Source: Rhodoligotrophos sp. CJ14
GTDB taxonomy: Bacteria; Pseudomonadota; Alphaproteobacteria; Rhizobiales; Im1
Assembly (NCBI RefSeq): GCF_038811545.1
Contig: NZ_CP133319.1
Location: forward strand, 2,013,516 to 2,077,515
Direction: 5' to 3'
DNA length: 64,000 bases
Shown piece after piece: positions 26,414-34,626 of this stretch. Positions within the stretch are counted from its first letter, which is position 1; each line of letters starts with the position of its first letter. The notes under the pieces were generated by a model. The model did not search any database. It worked only from the letters and a program-made list of their open reading frames with translations, and was not told the DNA's origin. Both the position numbers and the translations under genes were made by a program.

Positions 26414-27040
26414 ATGGAGACAGTCAAGTTCACCCAGATGAAGGATGGCGACCGCGAGGACTATGCCTTTCTGAGCGAACATGAGAAGGAATACGCGGCC
26501 GGCACTGCGGACCGCCTCCTCAAGGCCATCGTCGACCTCGATGAGTCTCTCTCGGGTTATAAGATCACCCGGCTTGGCCATTCCCTCCAGAGCGCCACGC
26601 GCGCCTGGCGTGCTGGCGCCGACACCGACTGGGTGGTCTCAGCCCTTCTGCATGACATCGGTGATATCTACGCGCCCTTCAACCATGATGAATACGCCGC
26701 CGTCATTCTCCGCCCCTTCGTGCGTGAGCAATGCGCTTGGGTGGTCGAGAAACATGCCGATTTCCAGCTGCTCTATTACGGCGAGCATGTCGGCGCCAAT
26801 CCCAACAAGCGCGAGGCGCACAAAGGCAGCCCCTATTACGACGATTGCTCCGACTTTTGCGAGCTCTGGGACCAGTCGAGCTTCGATCCCGATTACGACA
26901 CGCTGCCGCTGGAATTCTTCGCGCCGATGGTTCGCGAGGTCTTCGCGCGTAAGGCCTATGACCGCGCGGTTACGCAACCGGGCATACGCGTGCCTCTGAC
27001 GAATCCTGCAGTCGCCGCGCAACGGGCCAACGCGGCTTGA
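26414..27040 (+). CDS. HD-domain protein, PhnZ/TmpB-like diiron oxygenase candidate
   Basis: A 208-residue HD-fold protein. The metal-ligand pattern is His56 (RLGHSLQSA), His80-Asp81 (LLHDIGD), His91 (NHDEY), His114 (EKHADF) and Asp153 (ELWDQ). This matches in order and nearly in spacing the ligands of mixed-valent diiron oxygenases such as PhnZ and TmpB (six ligands, with the first His 24 before the HD pair). Tyr49 is near the expected active-site entrance. The start at 26414 has GGAGGGG six bases ahead, and earlier in-frame ATGs lack one. Ordinary HD phosphohydrolase activity is the alternative. The gene follows a carnitine-dehydrogenase-like gene. Confidence 0.72.
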   Translation: METVKFTQMKDGDREDYAFLSEHEKEYAAGTADRLLKAIVDLDESLSGYKITRLGHSLQSATRAWRAGADTDWVVSALLHDIGDIYAPFNHDEYAAVILRPFVREQCAWVVEKHADFQLLYYGEHVGANPNKREAHKGSPYYDDCSDFCELWDQSSFDPDYDTLPLEFFAPMVREVFARKAYDRAVTQPGIRVPLTNPAVAAQRANAA

Positions 27041-27045
27041 TCGCT

Positions 27046-27128
27046 GGAGCATTTTCGAGCGAGTGGAACGGCTGGCGAGCAATGAGAGCGGTTTGGCTTT
27101 TCAAACAAAAAGCGAAAGCGCTTTAGCG
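27046..27128. repeat. Degenerate Hyphomicrobiales-type intergenic repeat
   Basis: GGAGCATTTTCGAGCGAGTG begins the left arm, then AGAGCGGTTTGGCTTTTCAA and AAGCGAAAGCGCTTTAGCG form the right hairpin half. The middle is diverged compared with the copy at 20326. It fills most of the gap between the convergent HD-protein gene and rlmN and could serve as a terminator for both. Confidence 0.7.
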
Positions 27129-27154
27129 AGCCCCGGCAGGCCAGCACCCGCGCC

Positions 27155-28435
27155 TCAAGACGCCGTGACTTCACCGGCCTTGGTCATGGTCTTGCGCTCC
27201 TTCGCGCGCAGTCGTTCGGACGCGGACTTGAGCTGTCCGCAGGCAGCCATGATATCGCGCCCGCGCGGTGTCCGGATGGGGCTTGCATAGCCCGCCCGGT
27301 TCACGATCTCGGCAAATGTCTCGATCCGCTCCCAATCCGAGCATTCATAGGGGCTGCCCGGCCACGGATTGAACGGGATCAGGTTGATCTTGGCCGGAAT
27401 GCCCTCGAGCAGCTTGACCAGCCGCTTGGCATCCGCGTTGCTGTCGTTGATGTCCTTCAGCATCACATATTCGAAGGTGATGCGCCGCGCATTCGACAGG
27501 CCCGGATAGTTGCGGCAGGCCTCCATCAGCTCGGCAATCGGATATTTCTTGTTGAGCGGCACGAGCTTGTCGCGGATCTCGTCAGTGGTGCCATGGAGCG
27601 AGATCGCCAGCATCACGCCGATCTCCTCGCCGGCCCGCGCGATCATCGGCACCACGCCGGCCGTCGACAGGGTGATGCGGCGGCGCGAGAGCGATAGGCC
27701 CTCATTATCGGACACGATCTCCATCGCCGCTTTGACATTGTCGAAATTGTAAAGCGGCTCACCCATGCCCATCAGCACGATATTGGTGATGTAGCGGCCA
27801 CCTGCGGGCGGGTTCGGATTGGCCGCGAGATGCTCGGGCCATTCGCCCAGGCGATCGCGTGCGACCAGAAGCTGGCCGACGATCTCACCGGGCGTGAGAT
27901 TGCGTACCAGGGTCTGCGTGCCCGTATGGCAGAATGTGCAGGACAGAGTGCAGCCGACCTGGCTCGACACGCACAGCGTGCCCCGATCCTCTTCCGGAAT
28001 GTAAACCGCCTCCACCTCATGCCGCTGTCCCAGCGGTCCAGCCGGCGGCAGACGCAGCAGCCATTTCCGCGTGCCATCGCTGGAGATCTGCTCTTCGACA
28101 ATCTCCAGCCGGTCGAGCGTGAACCGAGCGGCAAGGTCATCGCGAAGCGTCTTGCTCACATCGGTCATGTCGCCGAACGAGGTGACGCCGCGATTATAAA
28201 GCCAGCGGAAGATCTGCCCCACGCGCATGCGGAGCTGCCTCTCCGGGATCCCGAACGCGCTGAGCACGCGGCCCAGTTCGGACCGGGTAAGCCCGATGAG
28301 CGATTGCCCGGGCAAAGCCTCCGGTCGCGTATCCTCGGGCTGAATTATGGCCGCACGCGCGCCCTGCCCCGACGGATCTCGCCGCGACGAGATGTCAAGG
28401 ACGGTTCTGTGTTCGGTCGTGCGCGCAAGAGTCAT
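27155..28435 (-). CDS. rlmN: Dual-specificity RNA methyltransferase RlmN
   Basis: A radical-SAM enzyme that methylates C2 of A2503 in 23S rRNA and A37 of some tRNAs. The cluster-binding motif is C162-TLS-C166-TF-C169 within [17 protein letters not shown], and the family segments [12 protein letters not shown] and [12 protein letters not shown] are present, with the C-terminal [17 protein letters not shown]. The 426 residues are slightly long because of an N-terminal extension of about 40 residues that is poorly conserved, so the true start could be later. Confidence 0.95.
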   Translation of the reverse strand: MTLARTTEHRTVLDISSRRDPSGQGARAAIIQPEDTRPEALPGQSLIGLTRSELGRVLSAFGIPERQLRMRVGQIFRWLYNRGVTSFGDMTDVSKTLRDDLAARFTLDRLEIVEEQISSDGTRKWLLRLPPAGPLGQRHEVEAVYIPEEDRGTLCVSSQVGCTLSCTFCHTGTQTLVRNLTPGEIVGQLLVARDRLGEWPEHLAANPNPPAGGRYITNIVLMGMGEPLYNFDNVKAAMEIVSDNEGLSLSRRRITLSTAGVVPMIARAGEEIGVMLAISLHGTTDEIRDKLVPLNKKYPIAELMEACRNYPGLSNARRITFEYVMLKDINDSNADAKRLVKLLEGIPAKINLIPFNPWPGSPYECSDWERIETFAEIVNRAGYASPIRTPRGRDIMAACGQLKSASERLRAKERKTMTKAGEVTAS

Positions 28436-28538
28436 GATGTCAAAGCAGGTCCGAGGCTCGCAACGCTGATCGCCGCGAAGCTCGACAACAGGTCGCGTGG
28501 CGGGCAGCGAATGTCAAGCCCGCCGCGTGGTGCACATC

Positions 28539-29069
28539 TCAGTTGCAGGCCTTGTCTATGGCATTCATGGCCGCTGTAACGCCCGAGAGCGAGTAGGTAT
28601 CGGTGGTCTCCGTGCCGCGCCAGGACGTGCCTTTAACAGAAAGCTTCTGGCCCGCTTTCATGGCCGTGACCACTTGGCTGTCCTTCGTGCTTGAATCGAA
28701 CCAGCCACCATCTCCGTTCGTGAACATGTCGTAATTGGTATTGTCGATGGTCACCACCGCGGCCGCGTCCTTCTTGAAGGGATAGCCGATAATGGTGCTC
28801 ACCTCGTTGCGCACCTTGTCGCCGGTGCGGTGGGTGACCAGGAAGAATATGGGGTCACGCTTGACATTCTTCGGCTCTGAGGACTGAGGTTTGGCGACGA
28901 TATAGCAGACCTTTCCCTTGGCCGTGTTGTAGGTGTACGCTGCCCAATCGTTGAAATCCCCTAGCAGCTGCGGATCGTCCTGCGTCTGGGCGGCGACATC
29001 CCGAGGCAGCATCGAGCCGACAAGGCAGGCCATGAGGCTGACGGCGACGAGCGTCCCACGTACAATCAT
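28539..29069 (-). CDS. Invasion-associated locus B (IalB) family protein
   Basis: A 176-residue periplasmic or outer-membrane-associated protein. The signal peptide is MIVRGTLVAVSLMACLVGSM followed by a VAAQ cleavage region near residue 28. The mature part has the family's WAAYTYNTAKGKVCYIVAKPQ segment and DPIFFLVTHR. An AGGAGC ribosome binding site precedes the ATG at 29069, while a longer frame to 29201 lacks one. IalB members occur mainly in Hyphomicrobiales; a role in erythrocyte invasion is known in Bartonella, and in free-living relatives the role is unknown. Confidence 0.9.
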   Translation of the reverse strand: MIVRGTLVAVSLMACLVGSMLPRDVAAQTQDDPQLLGDFNDWAAYTYNTAKGKVCYIVAKPQSSEPKNVKRDPIFFLVTHRTGDKVRNEVSTIIGYPFKKDAAAVVTIDNTNYDMFTNGDGGWFDSSTKDSQVVTAMKAGQKLSVKGTSWRGTETTDTYSLSGVTAAMNAIDKACN

Positions 29070-29360
29070 CGTCCTAGAGCTCCTTTCATCGTGTCCGAGG
29101 GTGAAGGCGAGGCGTACCGCAAGACCACGTGAAGTCAACCCGGCCACAACGAAGCACGCAGGCCGCAAGTTACCCGAGCCCCATGCCTCCAAGCAAGCCA
29201 AGTGGCGTGATCATTGAGAATGGTCGTTGCGGGACAGCAACTTATGGGAATATCACCGGAGAACGCAATGCGACGCTGTTGCGCTTCGCCGAAATGTGAT
29301 TCGAGTTCGGCCGAAGCAAAGCGGGCATGCGGCTGAACGCACCTGAGGGAGAAAACGAGA

Positions 29361-30335
29361 ATGAAGGCTGTTTTGTGCAAGAGTTTTGGACCGCCGGAAA
29401 CCCTGGTCCTCGAGGACGTCCCAGCCGCGACAGCGGGCGAGGGCGAGGTGGTGATCCGGGTCCGTGCCGCCGGGTTGAACTTCTTCGACACGCTGATCAT
29501 CGAGAACAAATATCAGTTCAAGCCGCAACTCCCCTTCTCCCCGTCAGGCGAGATCGCCGGCGACATCACCGCTGTCGGAGCCGGGGTCACGGGCTTCAAG
29601 GTCGGTGACCGCGTGATGGCCTATATCGGCTGGAACGGAGCACGCGAGGAGGTCGCAGCGCCCGTCTCCCGGCTTGTCCCTCTTCCTGCCTCGATCGACT
29701 ATGAGGTGGCCGCCGGTCTCTCCGTGACCTATGGAACGACACTGCATGCGCTCAAGGACAGGGCGCGCCTTCAGCCGGGCGAAACCCTCGCTGTGCTTGG
29801 TGCAGCCGGCGGCACCGGTCAGGCCGCGATTGAGCTTGGCAAGCAGTTCGGTGCCCGCGTCATCGCCTGTGCGTCCTCCGACGAGAAGCTCGCCTTCTGC
29901 CGCGAGCTTGGTGCCGACGAGCTTGTGAATTACGAGCGGGAATCGCTTAAGGACCGACTTAAGGAGCTCACCGATGGCAAGGGCGTCGATGTGGTCTATG
30001 ATCCCGTAGGCGGCGCGCTCTCGGAACAGGCGCTCAGATCAACCGGCTGGTATGGTCGTTTCCTGGTGATCGGCTTTGCCGGCGGTGAAATTCCCAAGAT
30101 CCCGCTCAATTTGGTCCTGCTGAAGAGCTGCGACATTGTGGGCGTGTTCTGGGGGGCTTACCTGGACCGGGAGCCGCACCGCAATCGGGAGAACATGGAG
30201 CTTCTGCTCGACTGGTGCGCCAGCCGCCGTGTGCAGCCGCAGATCGATCGCACTTTCCCGCTGGACCAGGCGGCCGAGGCGCTGAACGTGCTGGCCAAGC
30301 GCCAGGCGAAAGGCAAGATCATTCTGAAACTGTAA
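29361..30335 (+). CDS. Zinc-free quinone oxidoreductase / medium-chain dehydrogenase
   Basis: A 324-residue NADPH-dependent member of the medium-chain dehydrogenase superfamily of the quinone reductase type. The Rossmann motif LGAAGGTGQAAIELGKQFGA begins at residue 146, and the catalytic-zinc cysteines are absent. PSGEIAGDITAVGAGVTGFK and the NFFDTLIIENKYQ segment are typical of the QorA/enoyl-thioester reductase branch. It would reduce quinones or alpha,beta-unsaturated carbonyls in the cytoplasm. It is convergent with the YkvA gene, with a hairpin between them. Confidence 0.88.
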   Translation: MKAVLCKSFGPPETLVLEDVPAATAGEGEVVIRVRAAGLNFFDTLIIENKYQFKPQLPFSPSGEIAGDITAVGAGVTGFKVGDRVMAYIGWNGAREEVAAPVSRLVPLPASIDYEVAAGLSVTYGTTLHALKDRARLQPGETLAVLGAAGGTGQAAIELGKQFGARVIACASSDEKLAFCRELGADELVNYERESLKDRLKELTDGKGVDVVYDPVGGALSEQALRSTGWYGRFLVIGFAGGEIPKIPLNLVLLKSCDIVGVFWGAYLDREPHRNRENMELLLDWCASRRVQPQIDRTFPLDQAAEALNVLAKRQAKGKIILKL

Positions 30336-30346
30336 GCCGCAGCCGA

Positions 30347-30369
30347 GGCGTGAGGCCTGCCCTCACGCC
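30347..30369. terminator. Bidirectional hairpin between convergent genes
   Basis: GGCGTGAG (30347-30354) pairs perfectly with CTCACGCC (30362-30369) across a 7-base loop. It lies just past the quinone reductase stop and overlaps the stop of the convergent YkvA gene. There is no T-run, so factor-dependent or weak termination is more likely. Confidence 0.5.
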
Positions 30370-30788
30370 GGTTCCGGTCCGGAAGAGTCTCCTTTGCGCA
30401 GCTTCTGCAGCATCTCCTGCGCCATCTCCTGATGCTTGGGCTTCATGTAAATGCCGATGATGTTGAGCGCGGCGAATACGACCGCCGCATCATCGGTGAA
30501 GCCGATCATCGTTAGGATGTCGGGCACCATGTCGAGCGGCATCACGAAATAGGCCAAGGCTGCGAAGAGGATCGCCTTGGCCTTCAGCGGTGTGTCCGGA
30601 TCGGTCGCGCAATAATATGCGGCGATCGCCGACTGCGCGAAGGGGATGCGGCTGGCGACACGGCCGATCTTGCGCCAGAAGCCACGCCTCACGCGTTTCT
30701 CATTGGCACTCATGACCGCCGGTAGCTGGATCTCGGGCGACTTGAGATCCGGCGGTTGCCTCGTATGTCCCGCTTCAGCCATTTGCAC
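30363..30788 (-). CDS. YkvA family (DUF1232) membrane protein
   Basis: A 141-residue small protein with the DUF1232 core: DTPLKAKAILFAALAYFVMP, then LDMVPDILTMIGFTDDAAVV and a C-terminal amphipathic tail. One or two hydrophobic segments suggest inner-membrane attachment. The family is common in alphaproteobacteria and its function is unknown. The stop lies in the hairpin shared with the quinone reductase gene. Confidence 0.85.
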   Translation of the reverse strand: MQMAEAGHTRQPPDLKSPEIQLPAVMSANEKRVRRGFWRKIGRVASRIPFAQSAIAAYYCATDPDTPLKAKAILFAALAYFVMPLDMVPDILTMIGFTDDAAVVFAALNIIGIYMKPKHQEMAQEMLQKLRKGDSSGPEPA

Positions 30789-30880
30789 TCCTCGAACTCG
30801 GACCGCGTCTTCATATGGATTTGCATCGCGGAGCGGACAAGGTTAGGACCCAATGACGCTATTCATCTTCGGGAGAGAAC

Positions 30881-31666
30881 ATGAAGATTGATCAAAACAC
30901 TGCCGCCGTGGTGACCGGCGGCGCTTCGGGCCTTGGTGAGGCAACCGCACGCCGGCTGGCGAAGGACGGCGCGAAGGTTGCCATTTTCGACCTCAACAAG
31001 GATCGCGGCGAGGCGGTTGCCCGCGACATCGGTGGCACCTTCTGCGCGGTTGATGTGACCAGCGAGCAGAGCATCGACGAGGGTCTGGCCAAGGCGCGTG
31101 CGGCTCACGGCCAGGAGCGGATCCTGGTGAACTGCGCCGGCATCGCCATCGGCCAGAAGACCTTCCGCCGCAAGCGGGAAACAGGCGAGGTCATTCCCCA
31201 TAGCATCGCCGATTTCCGCAAGGTGATCGAGATCAACCTGATCGGCACCTTCACCATGATCGCCAAATGCTCGGCCGGCATGGCGAGCCTGGAGCCCGTC
31301 AATGACGATGGCTGCCGCGGCGTCATCATCAACACCGCTTCTGTCGCAGCTCAGGATGGCCAGATCGGCCAGGCGGCTTACGCGGCCTCGAAAGGTGGCG
31401 TGCAGAGCCTGGCCCTGCCGGTGGCCCGCGATCTCGCGAGCGACGGCATCAGGGTCATGACCATCCTGCCGGGTCTGTTCCACACCCCGATGTTCGATGG
31501 GCTGAGCGAAGAGGTGCGCAAATCCCTTGCGGCGAATGTGCCCTTCCCGCAACGCCTGGGCAAGGCCGAGGAATATGCATCCCTCGCCCACTACATCGTG
31601 ACCAATGACATGCTGAACGGCGAGTTCATCCGCCTCGACGGCGCCGTCCGCCTGGCGCCTCGCTGA
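30881..31666 (+). CDS. SDR-family oxidoreductase, type II 3-hydroxyacyl-CoA dehydrogenase-like
   Basis: A 261-residue short-chain dehydrogenase. The cofactor motif TGGASGLGEA (12-21) with Asp37 (IFDLN) indicates NAD(H), and the catalytic residues are Ser154, Tyr167 and Lys171 (AAYAASKGG). The order EINLIGTFTMI and the C-terminal MLNGEFIRLDGAVRLAPR match the HSD10-like acyl-CoA branch. It may act in branched-chain or fatty-acid oxidation. A start ribosome site (GGGAGA) is just upstream. Confidence 0.88.
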   Translation: MKIDQNTAAVVTGGASGLGEATARRLAKDGAKVAIFDLNKDRGEAVARDIGGTFCAVDVTSEQSIDEGLAKARAAHGQERILVNCAGIAIGQKTFRRKRETGEVIPHSIADFRKVIEINLIGTFTMIAKCSAGMASLEPVNDDGCRGVIINTASVAAQDGQIGQAAYAASKGGVQSLALPVARDLASDGIRVMTILPGLFHTPMFDGLSEEVRKSLAANVPFPQRLGKAEEYASLAHYIVTNDMLNGEFIRLDGAVRLAPR

Positions 31667-31717
31667 ATTGACCGACCGCCCCTGTGACGGCTCCGGCCTG
31701 GTCGGGGGCGGCCGCCT

Positions 31718-31795
31718 AGTCGCGTGAAGAAAATGCGACGAAGCAAGAGCTTGAGACGCGGTTTCGCGAGTCAAGAGAAGCGAAACGCTCTAGCG
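31718..31795. repeat. Hyphomicrobiales-type intergenic repeat, right half
   Basis: TCGCGTGAAGAAAATGCGAC and a hairpin half GCGGTTTCGCGAG with GAAGCGAAACGCTCTAGCG match the second half of the element at 20326. The left arm is missing. The last bases supply the TAG stop of the small membrane protein, so insertion of the repeat may have shaped that gene's end. Confidence 0.7.
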
Positions 31796-31978
31796 ACTCA
31801 TGAAATAGATGGTGGTCATGATGATGATGATCGCCACGAATTGCAGCAGCACGCGCAGCCGCATCAATCGCTGTGAGGTATTGGCGCTTCCACCCCGCAT
31901 CATGTTCACAAGTCCGAGAATGAGAACGATGAAGACCGCGGCGAGCGCCACCGGCACCAGATAATTCATGACAGTCAT
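31790..31978 (-). CDS. Twin-transmembrane small protein
   Basis: A 62-residue membrane protein with two hydrophobic helices (about 5-27 and 44-60) joined by a basic loop with MRGGSANTSQRLMRLRVLLQ. It matches the twin-transmembrane or Hig1-like small protein common in Hyphomicrobiales, often next to cobalamin adenosyltransferase genes, which are not seen here. Its stop lies inside an intergenic repeat. An ATG at 31969 three residues later is an alternative start. Function is unknown. Confidence 0.75.
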   Translation of the reverse strand: MTVMNYLVPVALAAVFIVLILGLVNMMRGGSANTSQRLMRLRVLLQFVAIIIIMTTIYFMSR

Positions 31979-32085
31979 TACGCCGGCTTCCTTACGGGCG
32001 GATAGGGGCGGTCGATGCCGCGTCGTCTAAAGGCATTTCCGATCGGAGTGATGCGATGTTGCGAAGGTCAGTTCGGCTTCGGCCT

Positions 32086-33774
32086 TCAATTGCTGCCATC
32101 GAGCAGCCGGCGCGCGATCACCTGTGCCTGAATTTCCGCAGCTCCCTCGAAAATATTGAGAATTCGGGCATCACATAGCACGCGGCTGACGGGATATTCC
32201 AACGCAAAACCATTGCCGCCATGGATCTGCAACGCATTATCTGCGGCAGCCCAGGCAACCCGCGCGGCCAATAGCTTGGCCATGCCCGCTTCGAGGTCGC
32301 AGCGCCGCCCCGCATCCTTGTTGCGTGCGGCGAAATAGGTGAGCTGGCGCGCCGCCATGATCTCCGCCGCCATCATCACCAGCTTGTCCGAAACCCGCGG
32401 GAACGACAGGATCGGCTTGCCGAATTGCAGCCGCTCCCGTCCATAGCGCAAGCCGAGATCGAGCGCGCTCTGAGCAACACCGATGGCCCGCGCCGCGGTT
32501 TGGATCCGGGCACTCTCGAAGGTTTGCATCAGCTGCTTGAAGCCCTGCCCCTCGATGCCGCCCAGCAGGTTTTCCGCCTTCACCTCGAACCCGTCGAAGG
32601 CGATCTCGAATTCCTTCATGCCGCGATAGCCGAGCACCTCGATCTCGCCGCCGCTCATGCCTGGGGCGGGGAACGGATCAGCGTCCGTGCCGCGCGGTTT
32701 TTCCGCAAGCAGCATGGAGAGGCCCTTATAGCCGGGCTCGTCCGGTTTGGTGCGCACAAGCAAGGTCATCAGATCCGCCCGCACCGGGTGCGTGATCCAG
32801 GTCTTGTTGCCATAAACCTTGTAGACGTCCCCCTCGCGAACCGCGCGGGTACGCAGGCTGGCCAGGTCAGACCCGGTATTCGGCTCGGTGAATACCGCCG
32901 TGGGCAGGATCTCGCCTGAGGCCAGCTTCGGCAGGAAATGCTGCTTCTGCTGCTCGGTGCCCGCATGCATGATGAGCTCGGCCGCGATTTCCGTGCGCGT
33001 GCCCAGCGAGCCGACCCCGATATAGCCGCGCGACAATTCTTCCGAAACGACGCACATGGCCTCCTTGCCAAGGCCAAGCCCGCCATACTCCTCCGGCAGA
33101 GTGAGCGCGAACACCCCGAGCGAGCTTAGCTCAGCGAGAATATCGAGCGGGATATAGGCATTGTCCAAATGCCACTGATGCGCATGCGGCGCGACCTTAT
33201 CCTCAACGAAGCGCCGCATTTCCTGGCGCATTTGCTCGACCGTTTCATCGAGATTTGTTGCACCATAGGAAAGCGCGCCATCCTGCCCGACCATGAGCCC
33301 GATCAGCCGCGCCCGCGCGCCCGGCGTATTGCCGTCCCGCCGCAGGATCGCGGCCGCACCGGTCATCAGCGGCCTGAGGGCATCGTCCTCGAGCCCCAGA
33401 TCATGCGGTCGCACGAACTCGCCCTGGTTCATCGGAATGCCGCCGATGATCTGGTTGAGATATTCCCCGGCGATGATCTGGACGATCAGGGTCTCGGTTT
33501 CGCCAAGCTGCTCCTGCTCCTCGAGCCGGGCCGCATAGAGCGCAAGCTGACGAAGCGTCTCCACATAGGTGGCAAGCCAGGCGAGGCCATGTGCCGCTGA
33601 TTGATGCTCCTCGACGAGGCTTCCGGAGACCCGGCCATCCCGCGTGACCAGAGCTGCAACCTGTTTGCGCGCCTCCCCATAGACCTGTTCGGCGGCATTG
33701 ACCGCATCGGCGACAAGCCGCGGCACCTCGGCGAGAATGGCTTTGGTGTGAGCAACGGGCGCGGCAACCGGCAT
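32086..33774 (-). CDS. mcd: (2S)-methylsuccinyl-CoA dehydrogenase
   Basis: A 562-residue acyl-CoA dehydrogenase with an N-terminal extension of about 150 residues (HGLAWLATYVETLRQLALYA; GEYLNQIIGGIPMNQGEF) ahead of the normal FAD-binding fold. This extended architecture is the signature of Mcd, which oxidises methylsuccinyl-CoA to mesaconyl-CoA in the ethylmalonyl-CoA pathway of acetate assimilation. The dehydrogenase part has FTEPNTGSDLASL, SARIQTAARAIGVAQ and the C-terminal LQIHGGNGFALEYPVSR. The ATG at 33774 has GGGGAG ahead of it, so the start 30 bases earlier is less likely. No other pathway genes are adjacent. Confidence 0.88.
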   Translation of the reverse strand: MPVAAPVAHTKAILAEVPRLVADAVNAAEQVYGEARKQVAALVTRDGRVSGSLVEEHQSAAHGLAWLATYVETLRQLALYAARLEEQEQLGETETLIVQIIAGEYLNQIIGGIPMNQGEFVRPHDLGLEDDALRPLMTGAAAILRRDGNTPGARARLIGLMVGQDGALSYGATNLDETVEQMRQEMRRFVEDKVAPHAHQWHLDNAYIPLDILAELSSLGVFALTLPEEYGGLGLGKEAMCVVSEELSRGYIGVGSLGTRTEIAAELIMHAGTEQQKQHFLPKLASGEILPTAVFTEPNTGSDLASLRTRAVREGDVYKVYGNKTWITHPVRADLMTLLVRTKPDEPGYKGLSMLLAEKPRGTDADPFPAPGMSGGEIEVLGYRGMKEFEIAFDGFEVKAENLLGGIEGQGFKQLMQTFESARIQTAARAIGVAQSALDLGLRYGRERLQFGKPILSFPRVSDKLVMMAAEIMAARQLTYFAARNKDAGRRCDLEAGMAKLLAARVAWAAADNALQIHGGNGFALEYPVSRVLCDARILNIFEGAAEIQAQVIARRLLDGSN

Positions 33775-33852
33775 GAGGAGAGCTCCCCTGTGAGACAGTT
33801 TCACGACCGTTACATGAGCCGGCGACGCGCTGCAATGCGCAACGCGCTGGTC

Positions 33853-34566
33853 TCAAGCGCCGAGAACCTCGATCACGTAATATAGGCCATCGGGAGCCTC
33901 GCCCTCGAATAATGCCGCCTCGTGCCGATGCCGCACCGCGATGCGCCCTGCCACCGTAAGCGATGCGATCTTCGCGCGAAAGCCCGCAGGCTCGAACACA
34001 TCCGTGTGGATTGTGCACACCAAGAGCCCACCGGGCCTGAGCACCCGGAACACCTCGTCCAGCGCCACCGCGCCCACATGGGCATGGGTGAACGTGCCTG
34101 ATGAGACCGCCGCGCCATAAGCATCGCTCGCGAGCGGCAGCGGCTTCAAGAGATCCGCCTCGAAGATCTCTCGATAGATCCCCTTCGCTTGCGCGAGCGC
34201 GATCATCTCGGGCGAGATGTCCACACCGTCTATGGTGGTATAACCGTGGAATTTCATAGCGGCGCCCGTGAGCCCCGTGCCGCAGCCGACGTCCAACACA
34301 GGGGCAGCACGGTCGACCACCCACTCCGCGGCGAGATCGGCCACCCGCTTGGGCGATAAATAGCCCAACTCCGACTGGAGCTGCTGGTCGTAGCTTGGCG
34401 CCCAATCCTTGTAGAGGCTCACCGCCTCATCCGGGCCATGCATGCTGTAGGAGCGCTTGAGGAACTCCTCCGAGCGCGACGAGGACGCTTGGCCAGGCCT
34501 ATCCGTCTGTGACGGTGCGCCGCGCACAGCCTCGTCTGATCCCTGCTCTGTTCTGTTGCGCTGCAT
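33853..34566 (-). CDS. Class I SAM-dependent methyltransferase
   Basis: A 237-residue protein with the SAM-binding motif VLDVGCGTGLTG (90-101), followed by the acidic residue of GVDISPEM and an HVGAVALDEVFRVLRPGG segment typical of Methyltransf_11-type enzymes. The first 45 residues are polar, low-complexity and poorly conserved, so a later start is possible. Similar proteins are found next to metabolic genes without assigned substrates. It is divergent from the AEC transporter across 60 bases. Confidence 0.82.
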   Translation of the reverse strand: MQRNRTEQGSDEAVRGAPSQTDRPGQASSSRSEEFLKRSYSMHGPDEAVSLYKDWAPSYDQQLQSELGYLSPKRVADLAAEWVVDRAAPVLDVGCGTGLTGAAMKFHGYTTIDGVDISPEMIALAQAKGIYREIFEADLLKPLPLASDAYGAAVSSGTFTHAHVGAVALDEVFRVLRPGGLLVCTIHTDVFEPAGFRAKIASLTVAGRIAVRHRHEAALFEGEAPDGLYYVIEVLGA

Positions 34567-34626
34567 GGTGAAGCACTATAGCCGATTGCGGATACTGAGC
34601 GAACCGGTGGTGGAGAATCAAGACCC

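Noticed and set aside
31674-31711. GC-rich inverted repeat CCGCCCC...GGGGCGG after the SDR gene
   Set aside because: The loop is 22 bases and no T-run follows; seven GC pairs at this distance are common in such DNA, so it was not listed as a terminator.
33401-34405. 334-codon minus-strand frame bridging mcd and the methyltransferase
   Set aside because: Overlaps both real genes in another frame and is Gly/Arg/Cys-rich with no family features.
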